Shown here piece by piece: positions 6,217 to 13,366 of a stretch of 13,793 nucleotides of DNA. The stretch spans positions 1 through 13,793 of the forward strand of contig CAMDBK010000048.1 of the NCBI GenBank assembly GCA_945889235.1, read 5' to 3'. Below the pieces are notes generated by a model. That model searched no databases. It was not told the origin of the DNA and worked only from the letters and a program-made list of their open reading frames with translations. The stretch is from Chitinophaga pinensis (GTDB lineage: Bacteria > Bacteroidota > Bacteroidia > SXHM01). Both the position numbers and the translations under genes were made by a program. The first letter of the stretch is position 1; each line of letters starts with the position of its first letter.

Positions 6217-9200
6217 TTATTTTTCACTGCGCTCTAATTCATTATCTAAAATTGGAAGCAATACAAAAAACGTTGTTCCTTCAGCAGCCTTAGTTTCAAA
6301 CCAAATTTTGCCGCCTGAATTTTCAACAATATTTTTTACCATAGCAAGCCCAAGTCCCATTCCTGTGCTTTTGGTTGTAAAGTTGGGAGTAAATATTTTT
6401 TCTTTCATTTCATCCGTGATGCCAATTCCGTTATCAGTAATTTTTATGACAGTGTTTTTTTCGTCAGGTTCAATTGTAATCACAATTCTTCCTTCTCTGC
6501 CTTCGGGTACAGACTGAACAGCGTTTTTTATAAGGTTATTAAAAACCCGTTGTAATTGTTCACGGTCGGCAAATACAAAATTATTTTTTCCGGAATTTAT
6601 AAATTCAATTTCACAATTTTCAGTTTCGTTGTAAAGTGCAACAACATTAGCAACTGCATCTGCAATATTTATTTTTTCATTAGTTGCTTTGGGCATTTTC
6701 GCAAAATTGGAAAACTCAGAAGCAATGTGAGCTAGCGTATCAATCTGCTCAATCATAGTTTGCGTCATGCGTTCAATATTTTTATCCCAGTCCGGGCGCT
6801 GTTCTTTGTAAGAATGTTGCAGATGCTGAACACTAAGTTTCATTGGCGTTAGCGGATTTTTAATTTCATGTGCAACTTGTTTTGCCATTTCGCGCCATGC
6901 TGATTCCCGCTCTGACCGCGCAAGTGTTTCCGCACTTTCACCCAGTTTTTGAATCATGCGGTTGTATTCCATAACCAGTTTCCCGATTTCATCATCGCTG
7001 TTCCATTCAATTGGTTTATTTTCTTTTCCGAGTTTTAATTGCTGAATATTTTTTCCAATCACCTCAAAAGGTTCTGTTATTTTCCGTGATATAAATAACG
7101 CAATGGCCACAGCAAGAATTATCAGCAACACATAAATATTAATCAATGCCGAAAGCAGCATTAAAATTTCTTTTTGCAAACCATTTTGCTTCGCAAAATA
7201 AGGCAGGTTAAGGTAGGCAATGGTTTCTCCGTTGGTATTGGTTAGCGGAGCGTAGGCAGAAAGGTAACTCAGCGCACCAATATTTTCGTTGTGAATAAAC
7301 AATGTTTTCTTTTGCACCAGCATAGAAAGACAGGCTTCTGAATTTAATTTTTCAGAAATAAGTCCTATGTCAAACAAGCGTGGGCGTGTGGAAACCATTA
7401 ATTCGCCACTCGTGTTATAGATATTAATATCAGTAAAAAATACTTTTGAAAATTTGTTAAGCGTATAACTAAGTTGTTCAGTATTATCATAGAAATATTG
7501 GCTCTTGCCTGATTTGTTTTCAAGTTCAATTAATACAGAATGAACTTTTTCGCTGATAGCTTCCGTGTTCTTGTGACTGTATTCTTTTCCAACATAATAA
7601 ATAGTGGTAAAACCAATAAGCAAAAGAAAAATAGTAAGAATGGAAATAATCGAAACGGTTATCCTGTTTCTGAAATTTCGCGTCTCCGTTTTCCGGAAAT
7701 TTATCAATGAATATCCTGTAAGTATTGCAAGAAGAAAAACAGAATACAAAAGAAAAAGAAATGAAACGCCTGTGAGTTTTTGAATAGTGGTGAGCTGCGG
7801 TCTGCTCAACAAAATCAATGTGTTCGGATTGGGTTTATAAAAAAGATGTCGCCAGTTTCCTGAAGATTTGAATTCATATTTTTCAGTGTGTAACTGCACC
7901 GAAGGTTCATCTTCGCTGTAATTGAAATCACCGTTTGCCGAACTAATTTTTCCGTTATGGTAAATGGCAAAAGAATAATCATCTAAACTTTTATCATCGT
8001 CCACATTTTCATCAAGCAAAAGTTCAGGAAAACCTAATTCGTTTTTTGAAATTTTTTGTTCAAACTCAATATAGACGGTGGTTTGTTTTTGTACTGAGTC
8101 TCTGCTGTTGTTTGTAAAAATTATTTTTCCCAGGTAGTTTATTTCATTGGTTGTTTCGTAAGAATAAACCAGTGATTTTCCTGAAGTTGGTTTTGATGTA
8201 GTTTCAAGTGTTTTATAAAAACCGGCAGTCCTTGACAGTTTGTTATTTGATGCAATAAGTGTGTCGTGTGTATCAAATACGCTTATCCGTACTTCATATT
8301 TTTGTAAATAATCATTCAGAAATTTTTGTTCAAGTCGTGAAAAAAATTCGTCTTGCTTTTGTGGCAAAAGGGTAATACTATTCCTGATTAACCGGTCATT
8401 TTGAATTTCATCCGACACACCAGAAAAAATGTATTCGGCAACAGGGTCTTGCTCTGCCGCCAGTTTCTCAGCAAAAAAGCGGGCTTTTATTTCTACTTTT
8501 TCTTTGTGGAAATTTGCAAGTGAATACGCAGCATAAACAGAAAATCCAAGTAACAAAGAAGCAGAGGAAAAAACAGAACGTAAACTTTTTTCGCGGGCGT
8601 TGATTAAGATAAATACACCACAGATAAGTGCAGAAATCCCCAGCGAACTCCAATCGGGTTTGCCCGCAATCACTGCAAGTGAAACAAAACCGGAAACAGC
8701 TATGATATAAGAAATAAGCTTTTGCTGTAAACTATTGTTTGAAATATATTCAACTGTTTTGCTGAATACCAAAAACCATGTCAGCAGTAACAAACCTGTA
8801 ATAAACAAACCGGTGTAACTGAAAAAATTCAAAGTAAAAAGATTATTGATGGTAAAATCAATATCTGAATCCACAATCAAACGCTCAAATAAATAAGAGA
8901 TGGGAAAATGAAGGCAGAGTGTAAAAAGCAATATTGCTGAACAATAAAATGTGCTTTTAACTGAGGAGCTAAACGTTATTTTTCCGGTGATGTAAAAAGC
9001 AATTCCGGTAAATGTTAGAATATTCAATAAAAAGTCGCCCAGCGAAGGAAACAACACAGAAGAAGCATGATAGGCCGGGTCAAAAAGCGGAAGTGAATAG
9101 AGCGACAAAGGATATTGAAAATACAGCATTGCTTCGCGGATAATCAAAACAATTAACGGAAATAAAATCAGTTTTGCTTGAGCAGAAGAGTCAAAGATTT

Positions 9201-9900
9201 GATAAAATAAAATCAACAGAAAACAGATACTGCCAATGAAGAAGAGGATACTGATTACCTGATGTATATCAATATGAGGCTGTTCATTTAGTTGAGTAAG
9301 GGAAAAAAGATACGAACCATTTATTGTTTCAATAGTTATCGGAATTATTTCGTTTTCTCCTTTTCCCTTTTCAAGACTTATTTCTAAACCATCATCAGCA
9401 TCAAGACATTTATTAAACTTATTTTTCAGATAATTATTCTCAAACAGATATTCATTTTTAATCAACAGTAAACCAATGTAGGTTTTGTTTCTCGCTTGTA
9501 CTGTTCTGCTAAGATACCAGCCGTTGCTGAGTTTCTGCAAAGGATTTTCATAATTTCTGCGGGGCGTTAGTTCATCAATTGCCGGAACAGAATTATCACT
9601 CCAGAATTTTAATTCATCTTCCTCATAAATCAAAAATAACATTCCTTCTTTGCTGAATAATTGTCCAAACTCCAGACCTGTAAAGCTGCTGTATTCGTTA
9701 CTGTGTTGGGTTTGTTTTACAAGTTCAGCTAATTTTTTTTCGAGCAGTATTTCTTTGTCGTTCAACTTACTTTGAAACTGTTCTGCTTGTTTTTGCAATG
9801 AAGGATGAAACCACTTGCCTTTGCTGAAAACATGCGAAGCCAAAGCCAGAACAAGGGCTGACAGAAAATAGAGAATGAGTTTTTTTGAGATGGGCTTCAC
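6217..9900 (-). CDS. Very large multi-pass HAMP sensor histidine kinase (NtrY-like core)
   Basis: From a GTG at 9898-9900 the protein has 1,227 residues. TM1 (about 8-25) precedes a roughly 200-residue external region. A block of about eight hydrophobic segments follows, then a second external region of about 200 residues. Two more TM segments, a third small external domain and a last TM (ending ALFIS) come before HAMP. The kinase core is complete: H-box AHEIKNPLTP with phospho-acceptor His about 1011 (codon 6868-6870), N-box NNLIKNAVQ (about 1121-1129), G1 DNGIGI (about 1156) and G2 GMGLGL (about 1180). The H-box resembles NtrY-type kinases. No response regulator is adjacent, so the kinase is an orphan here. 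A TTG at 9916-9918 would add six residues; GTG is preferred because it gives MKPISKK before TM1. The ligand is unknown. It follows the btuF-like gene by 33 bases. Confidence 0.9.
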   Translation of the reverse strand: MKPISKKLILYFLSALVLALASHVFSKGKWFHPSLQKQAEQFQSKLNDKEILLEKKLAELVKQTQHSNEYSSFTGLEFGQLFSKEGMLFLIYEEDELKFWSDNSVPAIDELTPRRNYENPLQKLSNGWYLSRTVQARNKTYIGLLLIKNEYLFENNYLKNKFNKCLDADDGLEISLEKGKGENEIIPITIETINGSYLFSLTQLNEQPHIDIHQVISILFFIGSICFLLILFYQIFDSSAQAKLILFPLIVLIIREAMLYFQYPLSLYSLPLFDPAYHASSVLFPSLGDFLLNILTFTGIAFYITGKITFSSSVKSTFYCSAILLFTLCLHFPISYLFERLIVDSDIDFTINNLFTLNFFSYTGLFITGLLLLTWFLVFSKTVEYISNNSLQQKLISYIIAVSGFVSLAVIAGKPDWSSLGISALICGVFILINAREKSLRSVFSSASLLLGFSVYAAYSLANFHKEKVEIKARFFAEKLAAEQDPVAEYIFSGVSDEIQNDRLIRNSITLLPQKQDEFFSRLEQKFLNDYLQKYEVRISVFDTHDTLIASNNKLSRTAGFYKTLETTSKPTSGKSLVYSYETTNEINYLGKIIFTNNSRDSVQKQTTVYIEFEQKISKNELGFPELLLDENVDDDKSLDDYSFAIYHNGKISSANGDFNYSEDEPSVQLHTEKYEFKSSGNWRHLFYKPNPNTLILLSRPQLTTIQKLTGVSFLFLLYSVFLLAILTGYSLINFRKTETRNFRNRITVSIISILTIFLLLIGFTTIYYVGKEYSHKNTEAISEKVHSVLIELENKSGKSQYFYDNTEQLSYTLNKFSKVFFTDINIYNTSGELMVSTRPRLFDIGLISEKLNSEACLSMLVQKKTLFIHNENIGALSYLSAYAPLTNTNGETIAYLNLPYFAKQNGLQKEILMLLSALINIYVLLIILAVAIALFISRKITEPFEVIGKNIQQLKLGKENKPIEWNSDDEIGKLVMEYNRMIQKLGESAETLARSERESAWREMAKQVAHEIKNPLTPMKLSVQHLQHSYKEQRPDWDKNIERMTQTMIEQIDTLAHIASEFSNFAKMPKATNEKINIADAVANVVALYNETENCEIEFINSGKNNFVFADREQLQRVFNNLIKNAVQSVPEGREGRIVITIEPDEKNTVIKITDNGIGITDEMKEKIFTPNFTTKSTGMGLGLAMVKNIVENSGGKIWFETKAAEGTTFFVLLPILDNELERSEK

Positions 9901-9933
9901 TGATTGGCAAACGTACAAAATTTTGCAGGGGTT

Positions 9934-10734
9934 TTAGTGCTGCAATTTTTTAGCTAATTTTCTGAAGTATTCGGGAGCCTGCAACATCCGTGAACCATAC
10001 CACGAAAATAATTCTCCGTCAACTAAATTAATTTCAGAACTAGGACATATTTTTTTAAAATCACTCATGTGTTTTTCCTTGAAAGGGTAGGGCTCGGAAG
10101 AAAGAAAGATAATCTGCGGCTTTGCTTCTTGCAATTGGTGTTCAGAAATTTCTGGATAATGTCCGCTCAGATTTTGAAAACAATTTTTAAAGCCGCAACG
10201 CTGCAGCATGTCGTTGATAAAAGTTCTGTTGCCTGCTACCATAAATGGCTTTTCCCAGATGAAGTAAGCAACAGATTTTTTATCTCGCAAAGGCGCAGAG
10301 AACACAGAGAATTTTTCTGATATTTTGTTCCTGAGGACTTCTGCTTCTTTTTCTTTTCCGGTCATTTTCCCAACGGAAACAATCATTTCCAAAGCATTTG
10401 TTAAATCGGTTACATCACTTATCCAGGCAGGGAAATGCTTTGCCAGTTCTTCTATTTGTTCTTTTTCGTTCTCTTCTTTATTAGCAATTATAAGCGTTGG
10501 ATTCAACGCTTTTATTTTTTCAATATTCAGATTTTTCGTTCCGCCAATTTTTTCTTGCCGCGCAACTTTATCTTTCGGATGAACACAGAATTTTGTGATG
10601 CCGACAATCTGCTCTTCCAGTCCCAAATCAAAAAGTAATTCCGTTTGCGAAGGAACAAGAGAAATTATTCTCAGCGGAGAATCGGTGTCAATTTTTACTT
10701 CCCGACCAAGCTGGTCTTTGAGCAAAAAACTCAT
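9934..10734 (-). CDS. BtuF-like helical-backbone metal receptor protein without signal peptide
   Basis: The 266-residue protein has the fold signature of class III periplasmic binding proteins for cobalamin or iron chelates: RIISLVPSQTELLFDLGL (22-39), VGITKFCVHP (44-53), KIGGTKNLNIEKI (62-74) and NPTLIIAN (78-85) in the N-lobe, then a long helix and a C-lobe with PQIIFLSSEPYPFKEKH (206-222). It is closest in pattern to BtuF-type cobalamin-binding proteins. It starts MSFLLKDQLGRE, with no signal peptide or lipobox, and no in-frame upstream extension is compatible with one, so it should be cytoplasmic unless exported by another route. No ABC permease or ATPase is nearby. Its ATG overlaps the TGA of the CBS gene (ATGA), indicating tight coupling. 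Residues about 141-151 are encoded by a repeat-like sequence described separately. The ligand is unproven. Confidence 0.8.
   Translation of the reverse strand: MSFLLKDQLGREVKIDTDSPLRIISLVPSQTELLFDLGLEEQIVGITKFCVHPKDKVARQEKIGGTKNLNIEKIKALNPTLIIANKEENEKEQIEELAKHFPAWISDVTDLTNALEMIVSVGKMTGKEKEAEVLRNKISEKFSVFSAPLRDKKSVAYFIWEKPFMVAGNRTFINDMLQRCGFKNCFQNLSGHYPEISEHQLQEAKPQIIFLSSEPYPFKEKHMSDFKKICPSSEINLVDGELFSWYGSRMLQAPEYFRKLAKKLQH
10286..10311. repeat. Short tandem-structured repeat inside the btuF-like gene
   Basis: The plus strand reads CGCAAAGG, then CGCAGAGAA, then CACAGAGAA: two nearly identical 9-mers after a related 8-mer. On the coding (minus) strand this is TTCTCTGTG TTCTCTGCG CCTTTGCG, in frame, giving F-S-V F-S-A P-L-R (residues about 142-150) in the linker helix between the two lobes. 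From memory, sequences of the CTCTGTG / CTCTGCG / CTTTGCG type recur in many Bacteroidota and metagenomic genomes, mostly between genes; I cannot confirm copies elsewhere because this window has only one. Confidence 0.55.
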
Positions 10735-12089
10735 CCCGCAATTGCGCTGATAAGGTCGTGCTTGGTAATGATTTTATATTTTCCGTTGTGGTCTTTGAAC
10801 AGCACTGCGCTGTTGTTTTTAGTAAACTTTGCAGTAATTTGTTCAACGCTTGTATCTGCACCAACCACTGGAAATGAGGCTAACATCACGGTTCCTATCT
10901 TTTCATTTTTTGCTGCCGGATTTTTCATCAGCAACGAAAAAAGCTGACCGTCATTTACCGAGCCAACAGGTTTGTCACCGCTGAAAACCGGAAGTTGCGA
11001 AACATTATTACCTGTTATTTTTGCAATGGCTTCGGCAACCAATGCATTTTCATCAATGGTGATAATTTCCATTCCGTTGTTGCCGGCAATATCGCTGATG
11101 GTAACTTTTGGTTTTTCTAAAAATCCGCGGTCGCGCATCCAGTCATCATTGAAAATTTTTCCAACGTAACGGCTGCCGTGGTCATGAAAAATTACTACTA
11201 CTACATCTTTTTCAGTAAGCCTGTCTTTCAGTTGTAGCAAGCCCTGCACAGCACATCCTGCGCTGTTGCCGACAAAAATTCCTTCTTCTTTTGCGAGTCT
11301 GCGAGTCATCAACATTCCTTCGCGGTCAGTAACTTTTTCAAACAAATCAATTACGCTGAAGTCAACACATTTCGGCAAAATATCTTCACCGATTCCTTCT
11401 GTTAAATACGAGTAGATTTCTTTTTCGTCAAAAATTCCTGTTTCATGATATTTCTTGAAAACCGAACCGTACGTATCAATTCCCCACACCTGAATGTTGG
11501 GATTTTTTTCTTTCAGAAATTTTCCTGTTCCTGAAATTGTTCCGCCTGTTCCAACTCCAACTACTAAGTGTGTTATTTTTCCTTCTGTTTGTTCCCAAAT
11601 CTCAGGCCCGGTCTGCTCGTAGTGAGCAACAGTGTTACTGGGATTATCATATTGATTGGGATAAAACGAATTCGGAATTTCTTTGTTCAGCCGTTTTGCA
11701 ACGGAATAATACGAACGCGGATCATCAGGTTCAACATTAGTTGGCGTAACCACCACTTCCGCGCCCATGGCACGAAGCATGTCCATCTTTTCTTTCGATT
11801 GTTTATCGGGCATTGTACAAATCAACCGATAGCCTTTCACGATACAGGCAAGAGCCAAGCCCATTCCTGTATTCCCCGAAGTTCCTTCAATTACGGTTCC
11901 ACCCGGTTTTAAAATTCCTGCTTTTTCAGCATCTTCAATCATCTTCACCGCCATGCGGTCTTTGATAGAATTGCCAGGATTAAAGGTTTCTACTTTGGCA
12001 AGAACAGTTGCCTTGATGCCTTTGGTGATTTTGTTCAGCTTCACGAGAGGCGTGTTGCCTATGGTTTCTAAAATATTGTTGTAATACAT
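10731..12089 (-). CDS. Cystathionine beta-synthase-like PLP enzyme with C-terminal CBS-domain pair
   Basis: The 452-residue protein is a fold-type II PLP enzyme: ETIGNTPLVKL at 8-18, the PLP Schiff-base Lys43 in SIKDR, the substrate loop EGTSGNTG at 68-75, the phosphate-binding GVGTGGTISGTG at 178-189, and GNSAGCA at 274-280 near the pyridine nitrogen. Residues about 335-452 form two CBS domains, a usual site for adenosyl-ligand regulation. There is no haem-binding N-terminal extension. This is the bacterial CBS architecture, condensing serine (or O-acetylserine) with homocysteine (or sulfide) to form cystathionine (or cysteine); cysteine synthase activity cannot be excluded. No cystathionine gamma-lyase gene is adjacent. 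It heads the long minus-strand run and overlaps the btuF-like gene by four bases. The ATG at 12087-12089 precedes a canonical N-terminus. Confidence 0.9.
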   Translation of the reverse strand: MYYNNILETIGNTPLVKLNKITKGIKATVLAKVETFNPGNSIKDRMAVKMIEDAEKAGILKPGGTVIEGTSGNTGMGLALACIVKGYRLICTMPDKQSKEKMDMLRAMGAEVVVTPTNVEPDDPRSYYSVAKRLNKEIPNSFYPNQYDNPSNTVAHYEQTGPEIWEQTEGKITHLVVGVGTGGTISGTGKFLKEKNPNIQVWGIDTYGSVFKKYHETGIFDEKEIYSYLTEGIGEDILPKCVDFSVIDLFEKVTDREGMLMTRRLAKEEGIFVGNSAGCAVQGLLQLKDRLTEKDVVVVIFHDHGSRYVGKIFNDDWMRDRGFLEKPKVTISDIAGNNGMEIITIDENALVAEAIAKITGNNVSQLPVFSGDKPVGSVNDGQLFSLLMKNPAAKNEKIGTVMLASFPVVGADTSVEQITAKFTKNNSAVLFKDHNGKYKIITKHDLISAIAG

Positions 12090-12094
12090 GTGGA

Positions 12095-12102
12095 CAAAGA
12101 TA
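12095..12102 (-). promoter_or_regulatory. Candidate -7 box (TATCTTTG) just before the CBS start codon
   Basis: The minus strand carries TATCTTTG, a perfect match to the Bacteroidota -7 consensus TAnnTTTG, five bases upstream of the ATG at 12087-12089. No TTG or TTTG is found at the -33 distance. If used, transcription would start at or within a base or two of the ATG, giving a leaderless or nearly leaderless mRNA. A chance match is possible. Confidence 0.35.
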
Positions 12103-12121
12103 GATTTTTTAAGAATTTTAT

Positions 12122-12156
12122 TTTGTGAGAGTAATCATAGAGATTACCCATATTTG
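12122..12156 (+). promoter_or_regulatory. Candidate plus-strand promoter with a palindrome in its spacer
   Basis: TTTG (12122-12125) and CATATTTG (12149-12156, one mismatch to TAnnTTTG) lie 23 bases apart, at the long end of accepted Bacteroidota spacing. They point toward the racemase-like gene, whose TTG start is at 12184. Between them sits a perfect 6-5-6 inverted repeat, GTAATC (12131-12136), ATAGA, GATTAC (12142-12147). An operator in a promoter spacer is a reasonable reading; a regulator has not been identified, and a 6-bp dyad can arise by chance. Confidence 0.35.
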
Positions 12157-12183
12157 TCGCGTCAATATTAAAGTAAAATTATT

Positions 12184-13365
12184 TTGAGTTCACAAAAATT
12201 ACCGCTTGAAGGAATTCGAATCCTCGATTTAAGTCGTCTCCTTCCCGGACCACTGGCAACGCAAATGCTCGCTGATATGGGCGCTGAAGTGATAAAAATT
12301 GAAGATATAAATTCACCGGATTACATTCGTTTTTTTCCTCCTTTTGTTGGTGATGAATCAGCTTTGTTTCTTTCCCTGAACCGTAATAAAAAAAGTGTTG
12401 CACTTAATTTAAAGTCTCAAGAAGGCAAAGAAATTTTTTTCGCGCTGGTGAAATCTGCGGATGTTGTGATAGAACAATATCGCCCCGGAATTCTGGATAA
12501 AATAGGTATTGGTTATGAGCAGGCGAAAAAAGTAAATCCGAAAATAATTTATGTCTCTGTTACAGGTTACGGACAAACCGGACCGTATGCTCAGAAAGCC
12601 GGACACGACCTGAATTATATTGCACTATCAGGTGTTCTTGCCAACATAGGAACAAAAGAAAAACCTGTAATTCCGGGTGTGCAGATTGCAGATGTTTCGG
12701 GTTCTTATGCAGCAGTAAATGGTTGTCTGGCTGCATTGCTGCAACGCGAAAAAACTGGTGAAGGGCAACATGTGGATATCTCCATGACCGATGCAGTGAT
12801 GCCTTTCGCCACGCTCATTCACGCTACCGCGTGGGCTGACGGAAGGAACATTGAACGCGGAAATTTTCAGTTGTCGGGCGAGCTTGCAAATTATAATGTT
12901 TACGAAACTGCTGATGGAAAATTTATCGCATTGGGCGCGTTGGAACCAAAATTCTGGATGACTTTCTGTGATGCGGTGAACAGACCGGAATGGAAAGATA
13001 AAATCATTGCGCCCGAAGATGAAATTACAAAGGTGAAGGAAGAGGTCTCGGCACTTTTCAAAAGCAAGACAAGAAAAGAGTGGGAAGAATTCTCTGAAAA
13101 ACATGATGTTTGTCTTTCTCCTGTTCTTGAAAATTCTGAATTAGCGCAAAATGAAAACTTAGTGCATCGTAAAATGGTAGTGGAAACTGAAACAGGAAAT
13201 AAAAAACTGAAGACGATTGGAGCTGCAATTAAATTTTCAGGTAGTGAAAATCAATCGTCACAACCTGCACCAAAAATGGGAAAAGATACAGATGCAATTC
13301 TTCAAAAAATCGGATTTAATGATTCAGAAATCTCTGAATTTAGAAAAAAAGGAATTATAAGATGA
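12184..13365 (+). CDS. Alpha-methylacyl-CoA racemase-like protein (CaiB/BaiF family III CoA-transferase fold)
   Basis: The 393-residue protein has the family III CoA-transferase fold: PLEGIRILDLSRLLPGP at 7-23, MGAEVIKIE at 32-40, a NRNKKSVALNLK CoA-binding segment at 66-77 and the TGYGQTGP turn at 127-134. The racemase branch is favoured because all three catalytic positions of Mycobacterium MCR (His126, Asp156, Glu241) have counterparts: H141 in GHDLNY, D170 in QIADVSGS and E254 in GALEPKFW. AMACR enzymes epimerise 2-methyl-branched acyl-CoAs so that branched or isoprenoid chains can enter beta-oxidation. A true CoA-transferase remains an alternative. The start is TTG (12184-12186): an in-frame stop lies at 12169-12171, no upstream ATG exists, and the first internal ATG (residue 28) would cut off conserved sequence. 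The gene is divergent from CBS and converges on comF. Confidence 0.85.
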   Translation: MSSQKLPLEGIRILDLSRLLPGPLATQMLADMGAEVIKIEDINSPDYIRFFPPFVGDESALFLSLNRNKKSVALNLKSQEGKEIFFALVKSADVVIEQYRPGILDKIGIGYEQAKKVNPKIIYVSVTGYGQTGPYAQKAGHDLNYIALSGVLANIGTKEKPVIPGVQIADVSGSYAAVNGCLAALLQREKTGEGQHVDISMTDAVMPFATLIHATAWADGRNIERGNFQLSGELANYNVYETADGKFIALGALEPKFWMTFCDAVNRPEWKDKIIAPEDEITKVKEEVSALFKSKTRKEWEEFSEKHDVCLSPVLENSELAQNENLVHRKMVVETETGNKKLKTIGAAIKFSGSENQSSQPAPKMGKDTDAILQKIGFNDSEISEFRKKGIIR

Positions 13366-13366
13366 T

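Noticed and set aside
9898..9918. TTG at 9916-9918 as the histidine kinase start
   Set aside because: A GTG six codons later gives a typical MK-x-x-x-KK start directly before TM1; the TTG version adds only YVCQS-type residues with no support.
12628..13104. 158-codon minus-strand frame inside the racemase gene
   Set aside because: It is antisense to a gene with a full set of catalytic residues, is rich in Phe, Cys and His as expected for the complement of AT-rich coding DNA, and shows no motif.
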